Shown: in pieces, positions 32,112-39,757 of the stretch
Position numbering within the stretch: the stretch's first letter is position 1
Layout: the number at the start of each line of letters is the position of its first letter
Assembly: GCA_003343605.1 (NCBI GenBank)
Contig: QAKW01000022.1
Span: forward strand, 1-46,558
DNA length: 46,558 bases
Source of the DNA: Clostridiales bacterium
GTDB taxonomy: Bacteria > Bacillota > Clostridia > Oscillospirales > QAKW01
Direction: 5' to 3'
Position numbers and translations under genes: made by a program
The notes under the pieces: generated by a model
The model's input: only the letters and a program-made list of their open reading frames with translations
What the model was told of the DNA's origin: nothing
The model's database searches: none

Positions 32112-32783
32112 ATGAAAGAATTAACCATACAGGCACTCTATGATCTGGAGCATACGGCGGCAAAGCCGCTGCTGAGCAGGGTGACCTATCCCTGGGAAGC
32201 GCTTGGCGGGATCGGCGATTGGATCCTTGAGCTGGGCAAAACACTGGACAGCAGCGAATATGATCATCCGCAGGAGACGGTTTGGATCCACAGGAGCGCG
32301 GAGGTTGCGCCCAGCGCTTTTCTGGGTGAGCGGATCATCATCGGGGCGCAGACGCAGGTGCGCCACTGCGCGTTCCTCCGCGGCAACGCGCTGATCGGCT
32401 GTGGCGCGGTTGTGGGGAATTCCACCGAGCTGAAGAATGTGATTCTGTTTGATGGGGTGCAGGTTCCGCATTATAATTATGTGGGCGATTCGATTTTAGG
32501 CTACCGGGCCCATATGGGCGCCGGCGCGATTACATCGAATGTGAAAAGCGATAAAACGCCGGTTGCCGTTGCCGCGGGAGACCGGCGGATAGAAACGGGC
32601 CTGAAAAAGTGCGGCGCGATGCTGGGCGATCTGGTTGAAATCGGCTGCGGCAGTGTTTTGAACCCGGGAACGGTGATCGGCCGGGAGAGCAGTGTCTATC
32701 CGCTTTCGATGGTGCGGGGCTTTATTCCGGCCGGGCATATTTACAAATGCCGTTCGGAGATCGCGGAAAAGCAAAACCGGTAG
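32112..32783 (+). CDS. Left-handed beta-helix protein, GlmU C-terminal-like
   Basis: A 223-residue protein built mostly of hexapeptide repeats (LIGCGAVVGNSTEL, VGDSILGYRAHMGAGAITSN, VEIGCGSVLNPGTVIG), like the acetyltransferase half of GlmU but without a nucleotidyltransferase domain. The first 55 residues are a helical extension. GlmU-type enzymes acetylate glucosamine 1-phosphate; stand-alone relatives are often just annotated as UDP-GlcNAc pyrophosphorylase-like. The HYNYVGDSILG block resembles the GlmU acceptor site. The acyl acceptor is unknown. It starts two bases after the flavoprotein stop. Confidence 0.78.
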   Translation: MKELTIQALYDLEHTAAKPLLSRVTYPWEALGGIGDWILELGKTLDSSEYDHPQETVWIHRSAEVAPSAFLGERIIIGAQTQVRHCAFLRGNALIGCGAVVGNSTELKNVILFDGVQVPHYNYVGDSILGYRAHMGAGAITSNVKSDKTPVAVAAGDRRIETGLKKCGAMLGDLVEIGCGSVLNPGTVIGRESSVYPLSMVRGFIPAGHIYKCRSEIAEKQNR

Positions 32784-32796
32784 GGAGGGCTTAGAG

Positions 32797-33405
32797 ATGA
32801 ATGCGGAAGAGCGGATGCGCAGCGGCGCCCTTTACCCCTGTACGGACGAGGGAATGGCCGCCGAGCAGGAGCGCTGCCTGGAGCTGCTTTATGAGATCAA
32901 CCGGCTGCGCCCGGCCGAAAAAGAAAAGCGCGCGGCGCTGATCGGGAAGCTGCTGGCCGAGGTGGGCGAAAATGTTTATATCGAATCGCCCTTTCATGCC
33001 AACTGGGGGATTCATACGCATATCGGCAGCCATGTCTATGCCAATTTTAATCTGACGCTGGTGGATGACGGAGAGATTTTTATCGGCGATCATGTGATGA
33101 TCGGGCCAAACGTTGTGCTGGCGACTGCCGGTCATCCGATTTTGCCGGAACTGCGCGAACAGGTGATGCAGTTTAATCTGCCGGTACACATCGGCCGGAA
33201 TGTCTGGCTGGGCGCGGGTGTCATTGTGTTGCCGGGGGTGACCATCGGGGAGAATACCGTGGTGGGCGCTGGCAGTGTGGTTACAAAAGATCTGCCGGCC
33301 AATGTGGTGGCGGTGGGCAATCCCTGCCGCGTACTGCGGCCGATCGGCGAACGCGACCGGATCTATTACTGGAAAGACCGGAAAATTGAAGATGCAGGCA
33401 CATGA
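32797..33405 (+). CDS. Sugar O-acetyltransferase, maltose/galactoside acetyltransferase type
   Basis: A 202-residue hexapeptide-repeat enzyme of the LacA/Maa/NodL group, transferring acetyl from acetyl-CoA to a sugar hydroxyl. The N-terminal helical domain has the family sequence AEERMRSGALYPCTDEGM. The beta-helix contains HANWGIHTHIGSHVYANFN, and the catalytic His lies in TAGHPI (about residue 112). It ends with VAVGNPCRVLRPI. ATG 32797 follows GGGAGGG with suitable spacing. It is the last gene of the flavoprotein cluster. Confidence 0.9.
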   Translation: MNAEERMRSGALYPCTDEGMAAEQERCLELLYEINRLRPAEKEKRAALIGKLLAEVGENVYIESPFHANWGIHTHIGSHVYANFNLTLVDDGEIFIGDHVMIGPNVVLATAGHPILPELREQVMQFNLPVHIGRNVWLGAGVIVLPGVTIGENTVVGAGSVVTKDLPANVVAVGNPCRVLRPIGERDRIYYWKDRKIEDAGT

Positions 33406-33445
33406 AAACAGGCTTCCGCCGAATCGACGGAAGCCTGTTTATATT
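33406..33445. terminator. Bidirectional terminator between convergent genes
   Basis: A 13-bp perfect stem, AAACAGGCTTCCG (33406-33418) with CGGAAGCCTGTTT (33428-33440), and nine-base loop. It lies between the acetyltransferase stop and the DUF523 gene stop. Confidence 0.85.
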
Positions 33446-33875
33446 ATAAATCGTCTTCTGTCAGCACCCGCACGCCATTTTCCTTTAAAAGCCGGGCGGT
33501 TACCCCGTCGCCGGGGATCAGGGTTTTTGTAAAGGTACCGTCGTAAATCCGGCCGCTGCCGCAGGAGGGGCTGCGGGCCTTGAGAACGGCGGTTTCACAG
33601 CCAAACAGCCGGCAGAGCCGCAGCGCGCTTTTCGCCCCGCGCTCATACTGCGCGGTTACATCCGCGCCGGCAGCGCTGAATACCCGGCCGCCGCGCTGCT
33701 CGGAGGGCGGCCGGGGAATCGGCAGCCCTCCGTAACATTCGGGGCAGAAGGGAATCAGCCGGCAATCCCCCTTTTCTGCAAGAGAAAGGGCCTTTGCATG
33801 CGCTTTTGATTTGCCGTCAAACCGGCAGGGGATCCCCAAAAGGCAGGCACTGATCAAAACAGGCCGGCCGTTCAT
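33444..33875 (-). CDS. DUF523 / TudS-type protein
   Basis: A 143-residue DUF523 protein. Members of this family include thiouracil desulfurases (TudS) that use a [4Fe-4S] cluster held by three cysteines. The three candidate cysteines are here: ISACLLG (Cys about 11), PFCPECYGG (about 44-47) and RSPSCGSGRIYDG (about 101). The N-terminal LGIPCRFDG also carries a conserved Cys. It overlaps the trigger-factor-like gene by four bases and is the last of three genes. Sulfur removal from thiolated bases is inferred from family; the link to an exported foldase and PlsC is not obvious. Confidence 0.82.
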   Translation of the reverse strand: MNGRPVLISACLLGIPCRFDGKSKAHAKALSLAEKGDCRLIPFCPECYGGLPIPRPPSEQRGGRVFSAAGADVTAQYERGAKSALRLCRLFGCETAVLKARSPSCGSGRIYDGTFTKTLIPGDGVTARLLKENGVRVLTEDDL

Positions 33876-34939
33876 GCCTGCGCAACCGCGGCTTCCACCA
33901 CCAGATCTACCGCATAATCCAAAACAATCTGATCCTTTACCGCGTCTTCGCCTATTTTCGCAATATAGTCTGAAGCGTTGGTATAGCCCGATTGCGTTGC
34001 GTAGGCGGCGGCCTTTTCATTGAGAATTTCATCGGTCACCCGGTAATTTTCAGCCTTTGCGATCGCATAGGCGGTCAGTTGGCTTTTTACCATAGACTCT
34101 CCGTATTCCTCCGCCTTCTGATTGAATACGGCTTCGGTGAGGCTGTTGGCGGTCAGCCATTCCGTAAGGGTGGTATAGCCCGCCTGCGCCGCATAGGCGG
34201 TATAATAATTGGTGAATTCCTGCTGCGCGCTTTCCAGCAGTGTGGAAGGAAGCTTCTCCGCAAAGGCGGCGTTGCTGATCGCCTGATTCCAAACACGGCT
34301 CTTAATGGTGCTTTGCGCGGAAGATTCATTGGAGGCCTGCAGCTCGCTTCTTTTATTGGAGAGATAGTCCTCCGCGGATTGAACGCTGGAATCCAGCGTA
34401 TTGGCCAATTCATCGGTAAGCGCGGGGAAGCTCTTGCGGGACTTGATATAGTTGACGGTCACGGTAAAAACAACATCCGCGCCCTGGAGCGCTTCGTTGC
34501 TGTAATCTTCCGGAAAGGTAAGGTTCAGATCCACCGTTTTTCCCACCTCAACGCCCACCAGGCCCTCTTCAAAGCCATCGATAAAGCTGCCGCTGCCGAT
34601 TGTGAGCGTATAATTTTCGGCGGTGCCGCCTTCAAAGGCGGTGCCGTCCTTATACCCCGCAAAGTCGATATTGCAGGTATCGCCGATCTGCACCGTTCCT
34701 TCGTTGAGCTGATCCTCCGATACGGTTGCATACCCGGAGTCGGAGAGCGCTTTCTGTACGGCGCAGGTGAGATCATAATCGGTCACTTCGGTAGAAATCG
34801 GTTTATAGGTAATCCCCTTATATTCTCCCAAAGTCACATATTTTGATACGTTCGTCTTCTCATAGGTCTTGGCCGTACAGCCGGTCAGGGCCGCCGCACA
34901 GGCCAGAATCAGGGCGATCAATGCTTTTTTCTTCATCAT
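33872..34939 (-). CDS. Exported trigger-factor-like peptidyl-prolyl isomerase lipoprotein
   Basis: A 355-residue lipoprotein with a signal peptide and lipobox LTGC (Cys21). It combines an FKBP-type domain (about 90-180: IGDTCNIDFAGYKDGTAFEGG, then IDGFEEGLVGVEVGKTVDLNLTFPEDY in part) with a long helical C-terminal arm like trigger factor. It lacks the ribosome-binding N-domain, so it is probably an extracytoplasmic folding helper. Two adjacent ATGs (34939, 34936) are both usable. The middle gene of a plsC, foldase, DUF523 operon. Confidence 0.85.
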   Translation of the reverse strand: MMKKKALIALILACAAALTGCTAKTYEKTNVSKYVTLGEYKGITYKPISTEVTDYDLTCAVQKALSDSGYATVSEDQLNEGTVQIGDTCNIDFAGYKDGTAFEGGTAENYTLTIGSGSFIDGFEEGLVGVEVGKTVDLNLTFPEDYSNEALQGADVVFTVTVNYIKSRKSFPALTDELANTLDSSVQSAEDYLSNKRSELQASNESSAQSTIKSRVWNQAISNAAFAEKLPSTLLESAQQEFTNYYTAYAAQAGYTTLTEWLTANSLTEAVFNQKAEEYGESMVKSQLTAYAIAKAENYRVTDEILNEKAAAYATQSGYTNASDYIAKIGEDAVKDQIVLDYAVDLVVEAAVAQA

Positions 34940-34941
34940 GT

Positions 34942-35652
34942 TTACTCCTCAACGATTTTTCTGATTTGCTGCTCCACCATGCCGGGAAGCGCTTTCTGCT
35001 CCTCTTTGGTTAAGCCCCGCGTGGGAATCGGCGGCAGAACGGTCAACGTGACACGGCCGGGCCGCAGGCGGTTCCCGTTTCCTTCGTAAAGCTTATAGGT
35101 GCCGTCGATTGCAACCGGCAGAACCGGCGCGCCCGCTTTAACGGCGATTTTAAAGGCGCCGCCCTTGAATTCTTTGATGGGCCCGCCCTTGCTTCTGGTT
35201 CCCTCCGGCGCGATCGTAACGTTCACGCCGTTTTGAAGCAGCGCGGCAGCCCGGTTGATGCAGAGCAGCCCCGCCCGCGGGGAGGAACGATCGATAAACA
35301 GGCAATGCCCCGCCCGCATCCAGGCGCTCAGAAGCGGGATATGCTCCAGCTCTTTTTTGGCCACCATCGAATGGGTATTGGGCATATAGGCGATCAGCAC
35401 AAAGATATCCAGATAGCTTTGATGATTATAGACGGTGAGGGTTGCTTCCTCGGGAATCTGCTCGAGGCCGCGGATTTCCAGCTCCATCCCGGTCAGCCGC
35501 AGGCATCTTCGGGCAAACTGCACAATTTTTTTTCGGCAAAAGGCATCGTGCTTTTCCGGATTTTTTTCCAGCAGCTTTGCATGGAGCAGGCCGGGAAGGG
35601 CGCATATCATATAGCCCGCCACATATAAAACCATCCCGATCGTGCGCAGCAC
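34942..35652 (-). CDS. plsC: 1-acyl-sn-glycerol-3-phosphate acyltransferase
   Basis: Makes phosphatidic acid from lysophosphatidic acid at the inner membrane face. Motif I is NHQSYLD, motif II-like is FIDRSSPR, motif III is APEGTRSKGG and motif IV is VLPVAIDG. One membrane helix is near the N-terminus (IGMVLYVAGYMICALPGLL). I place the start at GTG 35652 (236 residues), nine bases after GGGAGG. The longer ORF from ATG 35715 would begin inside the -35 box of the gene's own promoter and translate the -10 box, so its first 21 codons are not real coding sequence. Confidence 0.9.
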   Translation of the reverse strand: MLRTIGMVLYVAGYMICALPGLLHAKLLEKNPEKHDAFCRKKIVQFARRCLRLTGMELEIRGLEQIPEEATLTVYNHQSYLDIFVLIAYMPNTHSMVAKKELEHIPLLSAWMRAGHCLFIDRSSPRAGLLCINRAAALLQNGVNVTIAPEGTRSKGGPIKEFKGGAFKIAVKAGAPVLPVAIDGTYKLYEGNGNRLRPGRVTLTVLPPIPTRGLTKEEQKALPGMVEQQIRKIVEE

Positions 35653-35686
35653 GCGTGATCGCCTCCCTGTTTTCAAATTAAAGTAT

Positions 35687-35715
35687 ATTATAGCACCCTT
35701 CCGGCTTTTCGTCAA
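35687..35715 (-). promoter_or_regulatory. Promoter of the plsC operon
   Basis: On the minus strand, TTGACG (35715-35710), a 17-bp spacer and perfect TATAAT (35692-35687). It lies inside the longest possible plsC ORF and decides the true start. Confidence 0.88.
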
Positions 35716-35761
35716 TAGACGGCTGCGCCACCGGGCGCAAATAAAAAAGCGCGGAGGGGCC

Positions 35762-35790
35762 TTGTATTTTGTGCCGGTATTCGTTATAAT
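35762..35790 (+). promoter_or_regulatory. Promoter of the mscS-ybaK operon
   Basis: TTGTAT (35762-35767), a 17-bp spacer and perfect TATAAT (35785-35790). Confidence 0.75.
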
Positions 35791-35811
35791 GAAAAAAAGG
35801 ATGTGAAATGA

Positions 35812-36624
35812 ATGGAAACTTTACAAACACTTTTAAAAGAACTGGTCTCCTGGGCAACCTCCGCCGGGCTGCGCCTGATCTTCTGCCTGATCCTGCTGGC
35901 GGTTGGCCTGCGGCTGATTAAATGGGCGGTGCGCAGGCTGCATGACGGGAAGGGTTTTTCCAAAATGGAGCCGGGCCTGCGCGCATTTTTAACCAGCGCG
36001 CTGCGCATTACGCTCAACGCCCTGCTTTTTCTGACCATTGCGGGCATCATGGGAATCCCCATGGCTTCTTTTGTGACGGTTCTGGCCTCCTGCGGGGTTG
36101 CGGTGGGCCTTGCGCTGCAGGGCTCGCTGGGCAATCTGGCCGGCGGCGTGATGCTGCTGCTTTTTCACCCCTTCCGGCTGGGCGATTATATTGAAACGGC
36201 AGATGTCAGCGGCACGGTAAAGGATATTTCCGTTTTTTATACAACGCTGGCCACGCCCGATAATAAAACGATCACCATCCCAAACGGGAACCTCACCAAT
36301 TCAACGATCACCAATTATTCCACCTCTACACAGCGGCGTGTGGACCTGACGTTCGGCGTGGATTACGAAACCGATATGGAAGAGATGAAAGCGCTGCTGC
36401 TGGAAACTGCCCGGGCGCATCCGCTGGTGCTCCGGGATCCCGAGCCGTTTGCCCGCCTTTCAGAAAACGGGGACAGCGCGATGGTTTATTCCCTTCGCGT
36501 ATGGTGCGGCAGCGCAGATTACTGGACGGTTTATTTCGATTTGCTGGAGCAGGTCAAAAAGAAGCTGGATGAGAAGGGAATCTCGATTCCGTTCCCGCAG
36601 ATGGATATTCACACAAAGAATTAG
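35812..36624 (+). CDS. mscS: Small-conductance mechanosensitive channel
   Basis: A 270-residue MscS-family channel that opens under membrane tension on osmotic downshock. Three hydrophobic segments are visible (about 18-38, 62-80, 84-118). The third carries the pore-lining, Gly/Ala-rich GVAVGLALQGSLGNLAGGVMLL in part and leads into the conserved HPFRLGDYIE. The cytoplasmic beta domain contains TIPNGNLTNSTITNYS. The usual size for the short MscS type. It is followed 12 bases later by the ybaK-type gene. Confidence 0.92.
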   Translation: METLQTLLKELVSWATSAGLRLIFCLILLAVGLRLIKWAVRRLHDGKGFSKMEPGLRAFLTSALRITLNALLFLTIAGIMGIPMASFVTVLASCGVAVGLALQGSLGNLAGGVMLLLFHPFRLGDYIETADVSGTVKDISVFYTTLATPDNKTITIPNGNLTNSTITNYSTSTQRRVDLTFGVDYETDMEEMKALLLETARAHPLVLRDPEPFARLSENGDSAMVYSLRVWCGSADYWTVYFDLLEQVKKKLDEKGISIPFPQMDIHTKN

Positions 36625-36636
36625 GAGGAATCAGAG

Positions 36637-37101
36637 ATGTCCTGGGAAATTGCCTATCAGTATTTAAAAGAAAAGCAGATGGAAGAGCGGGCGATTGAAT
36701 TTGAAGTTTCTTCAGCCACGGTGGCGCTGGCGGCACAGGCACTGGGCTGCGCGGAGGCACATATCGCCAAAACCCTTTCCTTTGAAATGGGAAGCGGCTG
36801 TATTCTTCTGGTAGCGGCGGGCGATCGGAAGATTGATAACCGCCTGTTTAAAGAACGATTCGGGGTCAAGGCGAAGATGCTGCCGCCGGAACGGGTAGAA
36901 GCGCTGACAGGGCACGCCGTCGGCGGGGTGTGTCCGTTTGGCGTGCATTGCCCGGTCTATCTGGATGAATCCCTCAAACGGTTTGAAACGGTATATCCGG
37001 CCTGCGGCTCCTCAAACAGCGCGGTCCGGCTTACGCCGGAAGAGCTGTTTCATCTTTCCGATGCGCAGGAATGGGTAAACGTCACCAAGCCGGCGGAATA
37101 A
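36637..37101 (+). CDS. ybaK: YbaK/EbsC-family aminoacyl-tRNA deacylase
   Basis: A 154-residue YbaK/ProX-fold protein. This family trims mischarged tRNA, for example Cys-tRNA(Pro). Key family features are the Lys of HIAKTLSFEMG (about 42-52), ILLVAAGDRKID and the VGGVCPFGVH loop (about 95-104). ATG follows AGGAGG. It is second in the mscS operon and followed by a terminator. The exact tRNA substrate is not clear from sequence. Confidence 0.88.
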   Translation: MSWEIAYQYLKEKQMEERAIEFEVSSATVALAAQALGCAEAHIAKTLSFEMGSGCILLVAAGDRKIDNRLFKERFGVKAKMLPPERVEALTGHAVGGVCPFGVHCPVYLDESLKRFETVYPACGSSNSAVRLTPEELFHLSDAQEWVNVTKPAE

Positions 37102-37120
37102 ACTTCAATAAAAACTTTAA

Positions 37121-37160
37121 AGCGAAAGGTATCTTTTTGTGCCTTTCGCTGATTTTTTTT
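37121..37160 (+). terminator. Terminator of the mscS-ybaK operon
   Basis: Stem AGCGAAAGG (37121-37129) with CCTTTCGCT (37142-37150), followed by GA and eight Ts. Confidence 0.85.
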
Positions 37161-37188
37161 CAGGGGCTGTTCCTTTTGCGTTTTTTGC

Positions 37189-37217
37189 TTGCAATTCAGG
37201 GGGGATTGTGTTATTCT
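37189..37217 (+). promoter_or_regulatory. Promoter of the hom-aspartokinase-asd operon
   Basis: TTGCAA (37189-37194), a 17-bp spacer and TATTCT (37212-37217). The -10 box overlaps a palindrome. Confidence 0.65.
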
Positions 37218-37233
37218 GTATCTAATACAGAAT
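37213..37233. promoter_or_regulatory. Candidate operator of the hom operon
   Basis: Perfect 9-bp arms ATTCTGTAT and ATACAGAAT separated by CTA. The site covers the -10 box and the predicted start point, typical for a repressor. The TGTAT...ATACA core resembles sites of GntR-type regulators, but no such gene is in the window. Confidence 0.55.
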
Positions 37234-37260
37234 CATTTGTCTTTGTGTGGAAGACACTGT

Positions 37261-37290
37261 ATGGAACTTAACGACAGGAGAACAGCATGA
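37261..37290 (+). CDS. Possible nine-codon upstream ORF coupled to hom
   Basis: ATG 37261, with GGAAG seven bases upstream, encodes MELNDRRTA and stops at 37288-37290. The stop overlaps the hom start codon (ATGA). It also contains the ribosome site of hom. It could couple translation but has no run of threonine, methionine or lysine codons, so it is not an obvious attenuator peptide. It may be chance. Confidence 0.3.
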   Translation: MELNDRRTA

Positions 37291-38423
37291 TAATTGGTTT
37301 ATTAGGATTTGGCACCATCGGCGCCGGCGTTTATGAACTTGCCCGGCAGCAGCAGAATCTGCAGGTGCGGTATGTACTGGATATCCGAGAAATCGGCGTG
37401 CCGGAGCTGACGCATCAGATCAGTGATATTCTGGAAGATCCCGAAGTGGATACGGTTGTGGAGGTACTGGGGGGGCTGCATCCCTCCTATGAGTTTGTCT
37501 CCGCCGCGCTGCGCGCGGGTAAAAACGTGGTAACCGCGAATAAATATCTGGTTGCCACCTATTTTGAGGAGCTGACCGCCCTGGCGCGTAAAACCGGCGC
37601 GGCTTTCCGCTGCACGGCGGCGGTGGGCGGCGGCATCGGCTGGCTGACCGCGCTGGAACGGGTGAAGCGGGTGGAGCCGGTGCTTTCCATCGAAGGAATC
37701 ATGAACGGCACCACAAACTATATTCTGAGCAATATGGCGCGCAACGGGCTTGATTTTAAAACAGCGCTTTCAGAGGCGCAGGCGCTGGGCTATGCAGAGG
37801 CGGATCCTTCCGCCGATATTGACGGGCTGGATATTCTGCATAAGCTGCTGCTTTCGGCAAACGTGGCGTTCGACGTGGCGCTGCCGGTAGAAGAAATTCC
37901 GGTTTTCGGCATCCGGAATCTGACCGATGATGATGTGTGGTCGTTTAAGAGCCGGGGGCTGGTCTGCAAAATGCTGGGCGTGGCCCGCCGGGAGGGGGCG
38001 CAGGTGGCCGCCTATGTGCAGCCGACGCTGCTTCCGGAGCAATCCCTTACCGCGGCGGTTCCCTCTAATTTCAATCTGATTTCCTATGAAACGGAATATT
38101 CCGGCAGGATGAGCTTTTACGGGCAGGGCGCCGGCCGGTATCCCACGGCGGCCAATGTGGTGCAGGACTGCCTGGATCTGCAAAACGGCGTGAAGAATTT
38201 TTATACGCTTGAAGGCGCGCGGGTTTCCCTGAATAACGAGCTGGCCCACTACCGCTATTATCTGCGGACCAAAAGCAGCCGGAGCCGGGAGGTGCGGGAA
38301 GAAACCCTCGGCGACGGTGTGCTGACAAAGCCGCTGTCGGTCGCGCAGATGAGCGCGCTTATGAAAACGCTGAAAGGGGAAGACGGTCAGGCTTTCGCCG
38401 CCGCGGTGCAGGCCTGGGAATAA
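37287..38423 (+). CDS. hom: Homoserine dehydrogenase
   Basis: A 378-residue enzyme reducing aspartate semialdehyde to homoserine, the branch to threonine and methionine. The N-terminal NAD(P) site is LLGFGTIGAGVYE (residues 5-17). The family signature lies in ALSEAQALGYAEADPSADIDG (about 158-178) in part, with the catalytic Lys/Asp region around SADIDGLDILHKLLL. It is shorter than the 430-residue forms and ends without an obvious ACT domain, so it is probably not threonine-inhibited through that module. Six bases separate it from the aspartokinase gene. Confidence 0.94.
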   Translation: MIIGLLGFGTIGAGVYELARQQQNLQVRYVLDIREIGVPELTHQISDILEDPEVDTVVEVLGGLHPSYEFVSAALRAGKNVVTANKYLVATYFEELTALARKTGAAFRCTAAVGGGIGWLTALERVKRVEPVLSIEGIMNGTTNYILSNMARNGLDFKTALSEAQALGYAEADPSADIDGLDILHKLLLSANVAFDVALPVEEIPVFGIRNLTDDDVWSFKSRGLVCKMLGVARREGAQVAAYVQPTLLPEQSLTAAVPSNFNLISYETEYSGRMSFYGQGAGRYPTAANVVQDCLDLQNGVKNFYTLEGARVSLNNELAHYRYYLRTKSSRSREVREETLGDGVLTKPLSVAQMSALMKTLKGEDGQAFAAAVQAWE

Positions 38424-38429
38424 AAGCAG

Positions 38430-39746
38430 ATGCTGAAGGTTTTAAAGTTTGGCGGATCCTCCATGGCGGATGCGATCCAGTATCAAAAGGTAAAAAAGAT
38501 TGTTGAGGCGGACCCCACCCGAAGGGTCGTGGTGGTTTCCGCGGCGGGCAAACGGTTTTCGGAAGATCATAAAATTACCGATCTGCTGTATCTCTGCCAT
38601 GCACATACGCAATACGGCGTTTCCTGCGATACGGTGTTCGGCATGATTGAAGACCGGTATACAGGCATTGCAGACGATCTGGGGCTGAGAGTGGATATCC
38701 GGGGAGCGCTGGCGCGGATCCGCCGCAGGCTGGAGCAGGGGATGAGCGAGGAAGAGCTTGCTTCAAGGGGAGAATATCTCTCGGCGCTGCTGATGGCGGA
38801 TTATCTCGGCTTTGATTTTCTGGATGCGGAATTATGGCTGAAATTCAAATACGACGGCTCCATCGATCAGGAGGCCTCCTACGCGGCACTCACAAAAGAG
38901 GTGCAGGGCCGCAGCGTTGTGATTCCCGGATTTTACGGCGTGATGCCCGATGGCCGGATCAAAACGCTGACCCGCGGCGGTTCGGATATTACCGGCGCGC
39001 TTGCGGCCGCGGCGCTGGGGGCGGACGTTTATGAAAACTGGACGGATGTTTCGGGCATTCTGATGGCGGATCCGCGCATTGTAGACGATCCGCAGCCGAT
39101 TGAGCGGGTCACCTATAATGAGCTTAGGGAGCTCAGCCATGCAGGCGCCCAGGTGCTGCATGAGGGAACCATTTATCCGGTAAGAGAAAAGAATATTCCG
39201 CTCAATATCCGCAACACCAATGAGCCGGAGCATCCCGGCACGCTGATTATGGAATCCTTCGATGATACGCCGGATACCGAACACCGGTTTATTACCGGCA
39301 TCGCCGGGAAAAAGGATTATTCGGTGGTCACGATTACCAAAAACGGCCTTTCTTCCACCGTGGGGGAGCTGCGCAGGATCCTGGCGGTCTTTGAGGATCA
39401 CGGCGTGAGCATTGAATATGTTCCTTCCGGGATCGACAGCGTTTCGCTGGTCATGGATTCCGGCCGGGTTTCCGGCTGCCTTTATTCGATTTTGGGCGAG
39501 CTGCAAAAACGCCTGAGGCCGGATTGTATCAAAGTGACCGAACAGATTGCGATTGTGGCCGCCGTTGGGCGTAAAATGGCTTTTCGGGCCGGGGTGTCCG
39601 GCAAGATTTTCGAGCGGCTGGGCGAAAACGGAATCAGCATCCGGATGATTTCGCAGGGGCCGGATGAGCTGAATATTATCGTTGGCGTGGATAATAAGGA
39701 TTATGCCAGTGCGATTCGCGTATTATATAATAGTTTTGTGAAATAA
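38430..39746 (+). CDS. Aspartate kinase
   Basis: A 438-residue monofunctional aspartokinase, phosphorylating aspartate at the head of the lysine/threonine/methionine pathway. The kinase domain begins KFGGSSMAD (residues 6-14), with VVVVSAAGK (about 33-41), TRGGSDITGALAAAALGAD (about 184-202) and the ATP-site YENWTDVSGILMADPR (about 203-218). Two C-terminal ACT modules (about 300-438: VVTITKNGLSSTVGELRRIL and IAIVAAVGRKMA) give feedback control. Which amino acid binds cannot be read. Confidence 0.93.
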   Translation: MLKVLKFGGSSMADAIQYQKVKKIVEADPTRRVVVVSAAGKRFSEDHKITDLLYLCHAHTQYGVSCDTVFGMIEDRYTGIADDLGLRVDIRGALARIRRRLEQGMSEEELASRGEYLSALLMADYLGFDFLDAELWLKFKYDGSIDQEASYAALTKEVQGRSVVIPGFYGVMPDGRIKTLTRGGSDITGALAAAALGADVYENWTDVSGILMADPRIVDDPQPIERVTYNELRELSHAGAQVLHEGTIYPVREKNIPLNIRNTNEPEHPGTLIMESFDDTPDTEHRFITGIAGKKDYSVVTITKNGLSSTVGELRRILAVFEDHGVSIEYVPSGIDSVSLVMDSGRVSGCLYSILGELQKRLRPDCIKVTEQIAIVAAVGRKMAFRAGVSGKIFERLGENGISIRMISQGPDELNIIVGVDNKDYASAIRVLYNSFVK

Positions 39747-39757
39747 GGAGTAGAGCA

